Part shown: piece by piece, positions 37,209-47,634 of the stretch
Position numbering within the stretch: the first letter of the stretch is position 1
Layout of the letters: each line of letters starts with the position of its first letter
Assembly: GCA_910574475.1 (NCBI GenBank)
Contig: CAJTAT010000002.1
Coordinates: 318,079 to 382,078 of the forward strand
DNA from: Clostridia bacterium
GTDB lineage: Bacteria > Bacillota > Clostridia > Lachnospirales > Lachnospiraceae
DNA: 64,000 nt
Reading direction: 5' to 3'
Translations under genes and position numbers: made by a program
The notes under the pieces: generated by a model
Told to the model about the DNA's origin: nothing
What the model saw: only the letters and a program-made list of their open reading frames with translations
The model's database searches: none

Positions 37209-38744
37209 TCAGTGGTCGTGATGACCCTTATAAGATGCAAGCACCAAAGTTTCTTCCTGAATCTCGTTGCCTTTCAGTTCTCCAGTCTTAATTCCATTAG
37301 AGAGAACAACTACTCTGTCTGCGATTGCAATAATCTCTTTCAGCTCAGACGAGATTACAATAATGGAAAGTCCCTGTTCCGCATACTGGTTGATAATGTC
37401 GAATACTTCAGTTTTTGCTCCGATATCTATACCTCTGCTCGGTTCATCCATAAGCAGGATTTTAGGATCTGTCAGGATGCCCTTTCCGATTACCACCTTC
37501 TGCTGATTTCCACCTGACAAAGATAGAATGGGAAGTCTCTTGTCTGCCACTTTGATATGAATATCACGTATCTCTCCATCTACCATTTCATTTTCCTTTT
37601 TAAAGTCTACAAAGCCGGCTTTTGTATAGCGAGTCAAGGCAGACAGCGAACAGTTTCGGCCGATATCCATAGTCTGGACCAGTCCCTCTCTCTGACGGTC
37701 TTCTGGCACCAAAGCAAAGCCTTTGTCAATCTGGCCAGAGATAGATTTAATATCCATCTTCTCTCCCTCCAGAAAAATATCTCCTGTGTGCTCTGGGCGA
37801 AGCCCCATAATACACTCAAATACTTCTGTTCGTCCGGCGCCCATCAAGCCATAGATTCCAAGAATCTCTCCCTTCTTCAGGTCAAAGCTGACATCCTTTA
37901 AGAGATAACCTCCGCCACTCTTTGGAAGAGACAGATTCTTAACTTCCAATACCTTCTCCTGTTTTTCCCAATCAATCTCCCGATCCTTCTTAGGATACGA
38001 TTTGCCCTCGCCTGTCATCTGCTTTACAATCCAGGGAACATCAATATCCTTTACGTCTGCATCTGCCACATACTTACCATCCCTTAAGATCGTCACATGA
38101 TCTCCGATCTGCATGATCTCTTCCAGTCTGTGTGAGATATAGACGATGGAGATTCCCTGGGCAGTCAGCTCTCGCATAATCTTGAAAAGAACCTGCACTT
38201 CCTGCTCAGAAAGAGATGACGTAGGCTCATCCATAATCAGGATTTTCAGATCATCTTCCACCAGGTTTCGTGCAATCTCTATCATCTGCTGCTGTCCTAC
38301 TCTCAGCTCACCTACAAGGGTGTCTACTGGAATCTCATGCTCCAGCTTCTTCAACACAGCTTCCGCTTTTTCCCTGTGGTATTTATTATCCATTCCAAGA
38401 CCTTTTTTCTTCTCCCGTGCTACAAATATATTCTGATACACGGGGAGGTTCGGAAAGAGATTCAGCTCTTGGTGGATGATACCAATTCCATGTTTTCTCG
38501 CCTCTGTTGTATCTTTAAAATGGACTTCTTCTCCATCCATATACAGCTTACCCTCACTGGGCTGCTCAATCCCGGCTATCATCTTCATCAGAGTTGATTT
38601 GCCAGCGCCGTTTTCGCCGATCAACACGTTTACCTTTCCGGTGAGCAAATCAAAATCAACATTGTCCAGCGCCTTTGTTCCAGGATATATCTTGCTGATC
38701 CCCTCTGCGTGAAAACATACGCCTTCTCTGTTTGTTTTTTCCAT
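37209..38744 (-). CDS. rbsA: Sugar ABC transporter ATP-binding protein (RbsA-like, two ATPase domains)
   Basis: At 511 residues this is the double ATPase of ribose-type importers. Domain 1 has Walker A GENGAGKST, signature LRVGQQQMIEIA and Walker B LIMDEPTSSL. Domain 2 has a degenerate Walker A (GLMGAGRTE), signature LSGGNQQKVVIGKG and LLMDEPSRGIDIG, as usual for the family. GGGGGGATT precedes the start. It powers uptake of the sugar bound by the substrate-binding protein at 39545-40618. Confidence 0.95.
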   Translation of the reverse strand: MEKTNREGVCFHAEGISKIYPGTKALDNVDFDLLTGKVNVLIGENGAGKSTLMKMIAGIEQPSEGKLYMDGEEVHFKDTTEARKHGIGIIHQELNLFPNLPVYQNIFVAREKKKGLGMDNKYHREKAEAVLKKLEHEIPVDTLVGELRVGQQQMIEIARNLVEDDLKILIMDEPTSSLSEQEVQVLFKIMRELTAQGISIVYISHRLEEIMQIGDHVTILRDGKYVADADVKDIDVPWIVKQMTGEGKSYPKKDREIDWEKQEKVLEVKNLSLPKSGGGYLLKDVSFDLKKGEILGIYGLMGAGRTEVFECIMGLRPEHTGDIFLEGEKMDIKSISGQIDKGFALVPEDRQREGLVQTMDIGRNCSLSALTRYTKAGFVDFKKENEMVDGEIRDIHIKVADKRLPILSLSGGNQQKVVIGKGILTDPKILLMDEPSRGIDIGAKTEVFDIINQYAEQGLSIIVISSELKEIIAIADRVVVLSNGIKTGELKGNEIQEETLVLASYKGHHDH

Positions 38745-38763
38745 TCCCCAAATCCCCCCTGCT

Positions 38764-39399
38764 CTATTTTGCTTCCAGCTTTACCACAGTAATCAGCAGT
38801 TCATCATCACTGTCTGCTGTAAAGGTTCCCACAAATTCTATGGTTTTTCCCTGGAGCCCGGCAGGATCTGCAGGCTGGATTACGTTCGCATCAATCAGGC
38901 TGTGCAATTCCTGAGAGACAGCGGCCCACTCTTCCTGGTTGGTGTAATCTCCAAAGCTAATGATATCCAGAGTATCACGAGTGGAGGAACCTTTGTATAT
39001 ACTTCCTATCTGGATCTTTATGGTTTCTGATCCACTGTATCCATCCAGCTTAACCACCATATAGCCAGCTTTCTTCTCCTGGTTCACTTCTTCTACTACG
39101 CCAGTTCCCTTGACTGCATAGCTGATGGTTCCTGATGTTCCCATAGAATACTTGCCGTATTTATCTACCAGAGATTTCAGATCTCCTCCTGCCTCATCCA
39201 AAAAGGTGGGAAGATCGATTGCCTTCTCCTCAATGTTCGCCTCTGCGCCTTCCCATAAGCCCTGTACACTGTCACTGGCATTGAACTCTTCTTTGCCAGT
39301 CAGTTTACTCTCTTCCCCAATCTTTACAACTTTCACACAGCCTGTAAGCGAAACCGCCAGAACTGCTGTCAGAGTCAGGGTTAACAACCTCTTTTTCAT
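38764..39399 (-). CDS. DUF2291 family lipoprotein
   Basis: The protein is 211 residues with a lipoprotein signal (lipobox LTGC, Cys about 21) and one globular beta-rich domain. DUF2291 proteins are small secreted or lipid-anchored proteins found beside ribose-type ABC transporters; their role is unproven. AGGAGG precedes the ATG. The gene lies between the binding-protein gene and rbsA, as is usual for this family. Confidence 0.8.
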   Translation of the reverse strand: MKKRLLTLTLTAVLAVSLTGCVKVVKIGEESKLTGKEEFNASDSVQGLWEGAEANIEEKAIDLPTFLDEAGGDLKSLVDKYGKYSMGTSGTISYAVKGTGVVEEVNQEKKAGYMVVKLDGYSGSETIKIQIGSIYKGSSTRDTLDIISFGDYTNQEEWAAVSQELHSLIDANVIQPADPAGLQGKTIEFVGTFTADSDDELLITVVKLEAK

Positions 39400-39503
39400 G
39401 TTGTCCTCCTATTCTATCAATATTTCTTCTCTATCTTCACTTCGTTTTCATTTTCATAACTACAAAACTACCATTATATAGGACCAGGCTTTCTTTCAGA
39501 CAA

Positions 39504-39528
39504 ACAGGGGCCTTTAAAAGGCCCCTGT
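39504..39528 (-). terminator. Intra-operon hairpin after the binding-protein gene
   Basis: ACAGGGGCCTT and its complement form a near-perfect hairpin 17 bases after the rbsB-like stop codon. The downstream T content is weak, so it more likely stabilises the abundant binding-protein message or attenuates downstream genes than fully terminates. Confidence 0.7.
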
Positions 39529-39544
39529 CGCATTTGCCTTCACA

Positions 39545-40663
<1,119 letters not shown>

Positions 40664-40714
40664 TTATGTAGAAACAGCCAGGATTAAGGACTTTCGTCCA
40701 AAAACCTCGTAGAA

Positions 40715-42193
40715 TTACTTTGTGAGAGCTTTTGATACACACATCTTCCAGCCCTCATACTTCCGGTTCCTATTCTCCCGGGTCATAGAAGGTACAAAAC
40801 TTCTTCTCTCGACTCCCCCAAACAGCTCCGTCTTATGATAGATGCCCTCTGCCAAGCCTGCAATATAAGCTGCTCCAATTCCCGACAACTCCTCATCTGG
40901 CGGTATCTGTACAGGTATCTCTGCCATATCACTCTGAAATTGCATCAAGTATTTATTTTTTGTGGGGCCGCCATCTACTCGAAGTTCACCAATCTCAATC
41001 CCCGACTCTTTTTCCATAGCCACAATCACATCTGTAATCTGATATGCAATGCTTTCCAGGCCAGCCTTTACCAGTTCTGCCCGCTTTGTGGTACGGGACA
41101 TTCCACAAAATACGGCTTTTGCTTCGCTGTCCCAGTAGGGCGCTCCCAAGCCAGAGAAAGCCGGCACCAGATATGTGGCGTCCAGGGGATTCGCCTGTCT
41201 CGCAAGTCCCTCTGTCTCAGCCGCTGATTGGATCAGATTCAGATCATCTTTCATCCAAGTAATGACAGCTCCCGTATAATTGATATTTCCCTCCAAAACA
41301 TAGCTGACTTTGCCGTCCATCCCCCACGCAAGTGAGGTAACTACCCGATTGCTGAACACAGGACACTCTCCAATATTCATCATGACAGAAGAGCCAGTCC
41401 CATATGTAGCCTTTGTCATTCCTTTTTCCAGACACCCCTGCCCAAACAGCGCCCCATGGGAATCTCCTATGACCCCACGGATGGGAATGGGGTGATTAAG
41501 AAAGCCTTCAAAATCTGTCTCCCCATAAAATCCATTGGAATCTGTCACCTCTGCCAGACAATGTACCGGAATACGGAACAGCCCGCATATTTCCTCATCC
41601 CACTCTAATTTCTTGATATTGAACATCTGTGTGCGGGATGCATTGGAATAATCTGTGCGAAACACAGTTCCCTTTGTCAACTTATATACCAGCCAACTAT
41701 CGACGGTTCCACAACAAAGCTCACCTTTGTCTGCTTTTTCTGCCGCGCCTTTTACATTCTGAAGAACCCATGCAATCTTTGCTGCAGAAAAATAGGGGGA
41801 CAGAGAAAGACCTGTATGAGAGCGAATCAGTTCTGCCTTGCCCTGTGCTGCTATCTTTTCACAGATTGCTGCTCCTCTTGCACACTGCCAAACTACAGCA
41901 TTGTATACAGGATGTCCAGATACACGATCCCAGACCAGGGCTGTCTCACGCTGATTGCTGATTCCAAGAGCACGGATTTCCCCTTTGTCAATCCCTGCCT
42001 TTTCCACCAAAAGCTTTACTGCGCTTATAGTATTTCTATAGATTTCTTCTGGATCATGCTCTACCCAGCCCTTTTCATCAATCATCTGTTGATGGGGCAG
42101 ATCCGTTCTGCATAACAGCTTTCCTTCTGCATCAAACAGCAGTGCTTTTGTTCCCTGGGTACTCTGATCAATCCCAAGTACATATTCTGCCAT
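40715..42193 (-). CDS. FGGY-family carbohydrate kinase, glycerol kinase-like
   Basis: This 492-residue kinase has the FGGY two-domain pattern: LGIDQSTQGTKALLFD at the start, GWVEHDPEEIYRN, GISNQRETALVWDR, TDYSNASRTQMFNI and GTGSSVMMNIG. The sequence resembles glycerol kinase, but the GDQQAALFGQ stretch reads GDSHGALFGQ, so the substrate is probably a related ketose or polyol. It is two bases from the transketolase C-subunit gene and shares its operon with an isomerase and Rbs-type importer. A role phosphorylating the isomerised sugar fits; the exact sugar is open. Confidence 0.88.
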   Translation of the reverse strand: MAEYVLGIDQSTQGTKALLFDAEGKLLCRTDLPHQQMIDEKGWVEHDPEEIYRNTISAVKLLVEKAGIDKGEIRALGISNQRETALVWDRVSGHPVYNAVVWQCARGAAICEKIAAQGKAELIRSHTGLSLSPYFSAAKIAWVLQNVKGAAEKADKGELCCGTVDSWLVYKLTKGTVFRTDYSNASRTQMFNIKKLEWDEEICGLFRIPVHCLAEVTDSNGFYGETDFEGFLNHPIPIRGVIGDSHGALFGQGCLEKGMTKATYGTGSSVMMNIGECPVFSNRVVTSLAWGMDGKVSYVLEGNINYTGAVITWMKDDLNLIQSAAETEGLARQANPLDATYLVPAFSGLGAPYWDSEAKAVFCGMSRTTKRAELVKAGLESIAYQITDVIVAMEKESGIEIGELRVDGGPTKNKYLMQFQSDMAEIPVQIPPDEELSGIGAAYIAGLAEGIYHKTELFGGVERRSFVPSMTRENRNRKYEGWKMCVSKALTK

Positions 42194-42195
42194 CT

Positions 42196-43125
42196 TTATA
42201 AATTCTCCTTCGCTGTTTTTACAATTCCTTCCGCATTTAATCCATAGTAATCAAATACTTCTTTGGAATTACCAGTGATGACTGGAGCATCTGGAAGAGC
42301 TAAATTTACCACTTTCCTTGGGCACTCACGGGCAACTACCTGGCTTACCATAGAGCCAAGCCCGCCAAATGGCGCATGTTCCTCGACTGTAATCACCAGC
42401 TTTGCATGAGCCGCGGCTTTCAGAATCGCTTCCTGATCCAGCGGTTTTACACAGTACATATCAATGACAGACGCGCTGATTCCCTCTGCTTTTAAAAGTT
42501 CTGCCGCCTTCACTGCGGGCTGCACCATCTCCCCACAGGCAATGATAGCCACATCGCTTCCCTCGCAGATAACGGTTGCCTTATCCATCTCAAAGGGACA
42601 ATTTTCCTGGGTATAAATATCTTCTACCGCATTTCTTCCCACGCGGATGTAAGCTGGTTTCTCATCCTGAAGCAAAGCCTCTATTAGCTTCGCTGTCTGG
42701 AATCTGTCGCTTGGAAGGTAAACCCGCATATTTGGAATCGCTGACATAGCCGCAATGTCCTGTGCTGAATGATGGCTCATACCAAGTGCTCCGTAGCTTA
42801 CTCCACCGCTGATTCCAACCAAGGTGACATTTGTATTCGAATAAGCGCAGTCTACTTTTGCCTGCTCATAACTTCTGGTTGACAGGAAACATGCAGGTGA
42901 TGCTACAAAGGGCTTCTTCCCGCATTTTGCAAGTCCAGCGGAGATACTCACCAGGTTCTGCTCTGCAATCCCTACTTCCACGAACTGTTCAGGATAGGCT
43001 TCAGCAAAGGGGGCTAAGGATGCGCTCCCTCTGGAGTCGCTGCATAATACTACAATATCTTTGTCTTCTTTTGCTTTCTCCATCAACACTTCGCAGATTG
43101 CCTGCCGATTGGGAATCTTATTCAT
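42196..43125 (-). CDS. Transketolase-like C-terminal subunit (pair 3)
   Basis: This 309-residue protein has the catalytic glutamate in VGIAEQNLVSI and the transketolase C-terminal domain. The donor loop reads GISGGVSYGALGMSHHSAQD instead of SHAGxxxGEDG.THQ, so the substrate is likely not the usual xylulose phosphate. AGGAGG precedes the ATG, which overlaps the N-terminal subunit gene by eight bases. The pair sits between an FGGY kinase and a fucose/arabinose-type isomerase and probably cleaves the phosphorylated ketose produced by them. Confidence 0.9.
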   Translation of the reverse strand: MNKIPNRQAICEVLMEKAKEDKDIVVLCSDSRGSASLAPFAEAYPEQFVEVGIAEQNLVSISAGLAKCGKKPFVASPACFLSTRSYEQAKVDCAYSNTNVTLVGISGGVSYGALGMSHHSAQDIAAMSAIPNMRVYLPSDRFQTAKLIEALLQDEKPAYIRVGRNAVEDIYTQENCPFEMDKATVICEGSDVAIIACGEMVQPAVKAAELLKAEGISASVIDMYCVKPLDQEAILKAAAHAKLVITVEEHAPFGGLGSMVSQVVARECPRKVVNLALPDAPVITGNSKEVFDYYGLNAEGIVKTAKENL

Positions 43126-43948
43126 GAAGAGCCGCCTCCTTTCCTGCTTCCAGATCTTTCATAATCTGCGTATACTCGTCTTCTGTGGGAACCTTGTGAT
43201 GCCAATTGGCTTTATTCTCCATCACGCCAGAGCCAAAACCCTTGATGGTATTGGCAATGATAACCGTTGGAGCGCCTTTTACTGTCTTTGCCTCTTCAAA
43301 GGCCGCTTTCAGCTCTCCATAATCGTTGCCATTGACAGAAATCACGTGCCATCCAAAGGAACCCCACCGCTCTTCTTGGCTGTCATGAGCCATAATATCT
43401 TCTGTACAGCCGGAGATCTGAAGACGGTTTCTGTCTACTACTGCACATAAATTATCCAACTTATACTGGTGAGCAGCCATAGCCCCTTCCCATACGGAAC
43501 CTTCTGCCAGCTCTCCGTCTCCCATTACTGTGTAAACGCGGTAATCCTGTTTATTCATCTTACCTGCCAGAGCCATACCCACACATACGGGAAGTCCGTG
43601 TCCCAGGGAACCAGAATTCATCTCGATTCCCGGAAGCTTATTATTTGGATGCCCAATAAATTTAGATCCGAATTTAGAAAACTCCTTGATTACCTGCTCG
43701 ATGGGGAAAAATCCTTTGGCAGCAAGGACTGCATACAGAGCTTCCACAGAGTGCCCTTTGCTCATTACAAAACGATCTCTGTCTTTGTCATCCATGTTCT
43801 CTGGGCTGATATTCATCTGTTCAAAATACAACTCTACCAGAATATCCATAACGCTCATGTCGCCGCCAATGTGACCGCCTTTTCCCTCAACGATCATATC
43901 AACCACATTTTTTCTGAGGTCATAGGATAATGCTTTTAAATTTTCCAT
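43118..43948 (-). CDS. Transketolase-like N-terminal subunit (pair 3)
   Basis: This 276-residue protein has the thiamine-diphosphate half: a His in KGGHIGGDMS, SKGHSVEALYA, NSGSLGHGLPV, the GDGELAEG motif and VVDRNRLQISG. It follows the isomerase gene by 130 bases. The combination of isomerase, kinase and split transketolase is the known logic of D-apiose catabolism (isomerase, apulose kinase, apulose-4-phosphate transketolase AptAB); I offer that as a hypothesis, since other branched or short sugars would need the same set. Confidence 0.9.
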   Translation of the reverse strand: MENLKALSYDLRKNVVDMIVEGKGGHIGGDMSVMDILVELYFEQMNISPENMDDKDRDRFVMSKGHSVEALYAVLAAKGFFPIEQVIKEFSKFGSKFIGHPNNKLPGIEMNSGSLGHGLPVCVGMALAGKMNKQDYRVYTVMGDGELAEGSVWEGAMAAHQYKLDNLCAVVDRNRLQISGCTEDIMAHDSQEERWGSFGWHVISVNGNDYGELKAAFEEAKTVKGAPTVIIANTIKGFGSGVMENKANWHHKVPTEDEYTQIMKDLEAGKEAALHE

Positions 43949-44078
43949 GTTCTACTCCTATTTAAAGTACCGCTTCGGCCCTTTCAGTACACGGGTTTCT
44001 AGAACGAATTTCCGACCGCAATCCTGCGTCCATAAATTGTTCTGTGCACTTCAGGGCCTTCGCTGTTTTAAGTTCCGT

Positions 44079-45479
44079 TTATTCGCCCCGCAGGTAAGCT
44101 TTGACATCTTCTTCAATTGGATCGTACAGATCTGGTTTAACGCCAATATATTTACATGCCTCGTACAGTACGGGTACTACATCTTTGTGGATTCCCACGC
44201 AGTGGTGGATGTATGGCCCCTCTACAATCTTGGCTTCCAGTCTTTTGATATTATCCACTTCCACCCAAAGGTAAGTTCCCATTCCCTTCGGTCCTTCGAT
44301 TCCTTTGGCATTTCCAAGGAGCAGAGAGTATTCTCCGTTGTCTCCGTCAAATCTTGCCAGGGTTACGTCTCCATGTTTTGCTTCGGCTGTAATACTGCCT
44401 GGATGGTCAAAGGCCAGAGGGTACGTAAGCTTTGGCGTCTCCTTTGCCACAGAGATGGGCCAGGGTCCACAGTGCTGTAACAGTTCTCCGTTTTCTACAT
44501 CCGGGTGACGGATGGTCCAGTCAGCGAAGAAACTTCTCGTCTCATCCATTCCTGCTGCCTCTACCATAAGAGAAGTAATGGCTCCATGAATGTCTGTCTC
44601 ACAGACTACAGGGATTCCCTCTTCATTCATCAGGGAATTGGCGGCACAGGGCATAATGCCAATCTCTGACTGAAGTTGATTCCAGCACTGAATTGCAACT
44701 GCCTTACAGCCATATTTCTGCACAAGATGCTTCATGGCTACCTTAAGAGCCGCTACATTCTCCAATTCCTCATCTTTTACCATGATCTCCATATTTTCCT
44801 GACAGTAGCGAATCACTTCCGCCACTTCTGTTCCTTCTTCTTTTGCTTTCTTGATCTCATCTGTCAGCTCAGGCATGGGAATAGGGGAAAGCTGGATATT
44901 AAATCGCTCCAAAAGCTCTCCTTCATTGCACATAGTAGTCCAGAAATCAAAAGGTCTTGTGGATATCTGAAGAATTCTGATATTTCGAAACGTCTTTACC
45001 ACATTGCACACAGCCAGGAAATCTCTCAGACCTCTCTCAAATACGGGATCACTCAGCCGACAGTTCGTCATATATGTAAAAGGAATCTGGAATCGACGCA
45101 GTACCTTGCCTGTGGCAAACAGTCCACACTGGGTATCACGAAGTCTCGTTCCGTCTGGTTCCGGTCGCTCGTCCAGGGGTCCCCAGAGCAATACAGGCAC
45201 GTTCAATTCCTTTGCCAGTCTTGCACATTCATATTCTGTTCCAAAATTACAGTGCGGAAGAAACAGGCCATCAATCTTTTCCCTCTTAAACTTTTCTGCA
45301 ATTTTAAGCATGTCATCATCATTATATAGAAGTCCTTCTTCATTGATATCTGTAATATCAACAAAATCAATTCCCAGCTCTTCCAGGCGTTTTGCCGTCA
45401 ATCCTCTGTATTTGATTGCATCCAGCGCGCTAAAAATGCTTCTTCGTGTAGGCGCATAGCCTAATTTGATGTGTGCCAT
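44079..45479 (-). CDS. L-fucose/L-arabinose isomerase-like protein
   Basis: The ATG at 45479 follows AGGAGGG, giving 466 residues; 28 codons upstream have no site. The three-domain fold of fucose/arabinose isomerases is suggested by the N-terminal Rossmann-like part (GLFLPHCNFGTEYECARLAK, VLLWGPLDERP), a central CWNQLQSEIGIMPC...ETDIHGAITSLM with glutamate/aspartate metal ligands, and the C-terminal HCGPWP and HHCVGIHKDV histidines. It would interconvert an aldose and ketose. It is the first gene of the LacI-controlled sugar operon. The substrate is unknown. Confidence 0.82.
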   Translation of the reverse strand: MAHIKLGYAPTRRSIFSALDAIKYRGLTAKRLEELGIDFVDITDINEEGLLYNDDDMLKIAEKFKREKIDGLFLPHCNFGTEYECARLAKELNVPVLLWGPLDERPEPDGTRLRDTQCGLFATGKVLRRFQIPFTYMTNCRLSDPVFERGLRDFLAVCNVVKTFRNIRILQISTRPFDFWTTMCNEGELLERFNIQLSPIPMPELTDEIKKAKEEGTEVAEVIRYCQENMEIMVKDEELENVAALKVAMKHLVQKYGCKAVAIQCWNQLQSEIGIMPCAANSLMNEEGIPVVCETDIHGAITSLMVEAAGMDETRSFFADWTIRHPDVENGELLQHCGPWPISVAKETPKLTYPLAFDHPGSITAEAKHGDVTLARFDGDNGEYSLLLGNAKGIEGPKGMGTYLWVEVDNIKRLEAKIVEGPYIHHCVGIHKDVVPVLYEACKYIGVKPDLYDPIEEDVKAYLRGE

Positions 45480-45564
45480 AGAATTCCCTCCTGTTTTTTG
45501 ATTCTTACTCTTTCTTTTTACAATTTCATTTGGCAGAATAATATATGTTTTCTTTATAAACACT

Positions 45565-45592
45565 ATTATAATTATTTTATATATATTTTCAA
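45565..45592 (-). promoter_or_regulatory. Promoter of the sugar operon
   Basis: On the minus strand TTGAAA (45587-45592), 16 bases, then a perfect TATAAT (45565-45570), leaving an untranslated leader of about 80 bases before the isomerase gene. Confidence 0.65.
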
Positions 45593-45707
45593 TACTTTTT
45601 GAGTTTTATCCAGTTCTTTGTATATAATGTTTAATTATACTCCAATAATTTTGTGCATAACAACTATAATTCCACCTTATTTCTCCCACATCCTAGGCTC
45701 GCAAACT

Positions 45708-45729
45708 TAAACGTTTATATAAACATTTA
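45708..45729. promoter_or_regulatory. Candidate LacI-family operators
   Basis: TAAACGTTTA (45708-45717) is a perfect palindrome with a central CG, the usual LacI-family operator form. A close copy, TAAACATTTA, follows at 45720-45729, 12 bases on. They lie between the LacI gene and the sugar operon promoter. The rest of the 45480-45811 gap is AT-rich leader and the terminator next listed. Confidence 0.55.
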
Positions 45730-45740
45730 TATATGACAAA

Positions 45741-45784
45741 AAAAACCAAAATTATAGAAAATTTTTTCTATAATTTTGGTTTTT
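45741..45784 (-). terminator. Intrinsic terminator of the LacI gene
   Basis: A long AT-rich stem (AACCAAAATTATAGAAA and its complement) is followed on the minus strand by a run of T, 28 bases after the LacI stop. Confidence 0.88.
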
Positions 45785-45811
45785 AAAGAATAGCTTTATA
45801 AAATTTTATTT

Positions 45812-46816
45812 TTATCTATTCATATTTTTTACGGTATCCCGAATAATGAATTTTGTGCATACCTGAGTTTTTACCATAATATTGTCTTTTTTCTCAATCA
45901 TATCTACAATTCTTCGAACTGCAAGCTGCCCCATCTCCATATTAGGAACGCACACTGTTGTCAAAGCCGGACTGGAGATCTCAGAAAAAGGAAGGTCATC
46001 AAACCCCACAATGGAAATGTCCTCTGGTATCCGATAGCCCTTTTCCTGAAAAGCCTTCATAGCTCCCAAAGCCATCAAATCATTATCGGCAAAAAAAGCA
46101 GTGGGAAGTTGGCTGCGGCTCTCCAGATACCGCAACATATCATGATAGGCTCCGTTCATATTTGGTATAACAGTAAACACATTTTTCTCATCATAATCCA
46201 ACCTGCGACTCCTTAGGGCTGCCTGATATCCAGAAAATCTTGCCCGAAAATTCTTGATGCGAAAGGAACTGCGAATATATCCAATTTTCCGATGCCCTTT
46301 ATCTGCCAAATATTCTGTGGCCATCCTGGCTGAATCTTCATTATTGATCAACACAGAATTAAATTTCATAGATTCTGTCCAGCAGTCCATAATCAGCAGC
46401 GGGCAAGCTGCTTTTCGAAAACTATTCAGGTCTCCCTCCGCCATCTCTGTGGCAAGCACCACGATAGCGCTCCCCACTTCTTTCAACAATCCCTGAACCT
46501 GCTCTTCATAATCCTCGTCTCTCTGATCGACATTACAGATGACCATCTCATATCCGCACTTGCGACATTCCTGTTCAAATCCTGTAATCAGAGCAGGGAA
46601 GAACGGTGTATCTTCAACGATCAAACCATTTTTCCGAAACATAACCAGTTTTATTTTCGTAATGGAATTCTCATTGATATATCCTGTCTCCCGGGCAACC
46701 CGAAAAATCTCATCCGACGTATCCTTGTTGACCCCTTTTTTGTGATTCAACGCATTGGATACTGTTGCCGGGGAAAATCCAGTTATTCTGCTGATGTCAC
46801 GAATACTAACCTTCAT
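45812..46816 (-). CDS. LacI family transcriptional regulator
   Basis: The start at 46816 gives 334 residues, with GGAGCAT upstream. The LacI helix-turn-helix and hinge are at the N-terminus (VSIRDISRITGFSPATVSNALNH), followed by a periplasmic-binding-protein-type sugar domain (residues 60-330), with DNDLMALGAMKAF and the typical TTVCVPNMEMGQLAV. It is transcribed toward the sugar operon on the same strand but separated by a terminator, and candidate operators lie between the two. It probably represses the operon until the sugar is present. Confidence 0.92.
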   Translation of the reverse strand: MKVSIRDISRITGFSPATVSNALNHKKGVNKDTSDEIFRVARETGYINENSITKIKLVMFRKNGLIVEDTPFFPALITGFEQECRKCGYEMVICNVDQRDEDYEEQVQGLLKEVGSAIVVLATEMAEGDLNSFRKAACPLLIMDCWTESMKFNSVLINNEDSARMATEYLADKGHRKIGYIRSSFRIKNFRARFSGYQAALRSRRLDYDEKNVFTVIPNMNGAYHDMLRYLESRSQLPTAFFADNDLMALGAMKAFQEKGYRIPEDISIVGFDDLPFSEISSPALTTVCVPNMEMGQLAVRRIVDMIEKKDNIMVKTQVCTKFIIRDTVKNMNR

Positions 46817-46858
46817 CTTTAATATGCTCCTACCTTCTGCCCATATAAAATCTAAATT

Positions 46859-46887
46859 ATCATAGCATATAACTATCTTAAAATCAA
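46859..46887 (-). promoter_or_regulatory. Promoter of the LacI gene
   Basis: On the minus strand TTGATT (46882-46887), 17 bases, then TATGAT (46859-46864), about 40 bases before the start codon. Confidence 0.65.
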
Positions 46888-46951
46888 TTAGGATTCGTGC
46901 CCTCTCTTGACAAGGGCGCACGGTCGAGAGAGGATACTAGAGCAAATAAAA

Positions 46952-46974
46952 GAAGCCCTGAAAATCAAGGCTTC
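46952..46974 (-). terminator. Former tRNA-Gly terminator, left flank of the element
   Basis: GAAGCC and GGCTTC form a stem followed on the minus strand by TTTTATTTGC, 14 bases beyond the tRNA 3'-end duplicate. It matches the terminator at 55183-55207 in position and sequence style, so it was probably the tRNA-Gly terminator before the element inserted. Confidence 0.65.
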
Positions 46975-46987
46975 CATATAAAAAAAT

Positions 46988-47012
46988 AGAGCGGGTGATG
47001 GGAATCGAACCC
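46988..47012. repeat. Left attachment repeat (duplicate of the tRNA-Gly 3' end)
   Basis: The 25 bases are identical to 55221-55245. Homology stops directly after, with unrelated sequence following, so this is the displaced 3' end of the original tRNA and not a functional gene. Confidence 0.92.
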
Positions 47013-47066
47013 CAGCCCACTCAAATAAACTTAGGTAGAAAGGCGCTTTTAGCATCCTCCATGCCA

Positions 47067-47087
47067 GTGTAATCACAAGTGTAATCA
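47067..47087. repeat. Left integrase arm-type sites
   Basis: GTGTAATCA occurs twice, at 47067-47075 and 47079-47087, in the same orientation. The same nine bases occur twice near the right end (55140-55158), the arrangement expected for integrase N-terminal arm sites. Confidence 0.65.
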
Positions 47088-47196
47088 ACCAGCACTCCAC
47101 CTTAGCTACATCCTTTCGTGACGCTTGATTATACTATCATAAAAAATTAGTTCTGTCAATCATTTTTATCTAATATTTATATATTTATATAACATA

Positions 47197-47237
47197 GATA
47201 AAGATGGATAAAGATTTATAAAATCAATATCTTTATC
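47197..47237. repeat. GATAAAGAT iteron-like repeats
   Basis: GATAAAGAT occurs at 47197-47205 and 47207-47215, and inverted as ATCTTTATC at 47229-47237. Such spacing is typical of protein binding sites, for example for the XRE regulator or a replication factor. Confidence 0.5.
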
Positions 47238-47249
47238 TAAAAAAACAGT

Positions 47250-47331
47250 GTGTCAAGGTGCCAGACTTGGGGGTGGAGATTTTTTATCCATTCTTTTCGG
47301 GATAAAAAATACAACCCGGACACCTTTACAC
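47250..47331. repeat. Extended imperfect palindrome
   Basis: About 80 bases fold back: an outer GTGTCAAGGTGCC with GGACACCTTTACAC and a perfect inner stem ATTTTTTATCC / GGATAAAAAAT (47279-47289, 47300-47310). The rest of 46988-47634 has no gene; a further hairpin lies at about 47357-47398 and another (CCAAAATTGA...TCAATTTTGG) at about 47568-47608. Confidence 0.5.
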
Positions 47332-47634
47332 AACGGACGGAGCCACAACATAATAGGGAAGGGGATATGTCCAGAAGCATTTTACTGGCATATCCCTTGA
47401 TTGTGCTTTTAATATTTGATGTAAAAATTTTCAATACTTAAATATATAGCAAAAGGTTTTAGAAGCACTCTCCCAACTTGCGAAAACAGGGAAAATTATC
47501 TGTATCGCATCTTTTCCGTGATATAGACAATTTTTCCGTCACCTGCCAGAATGTGGATTCGTTCCAAAATTGAGCGAGCCATAGCGAGCATGTTTCAATT
47601 TTGGCGGCAGAAACCCAGAGCCGCCGCACGCAAG

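Noticed and set aside
46888..47100. A functional second tRNA-Gly at the left end of the element
   Set aside because: Only the 3' 23 bases of the tRNA are present; the anticodon arm and 5' half are missing.
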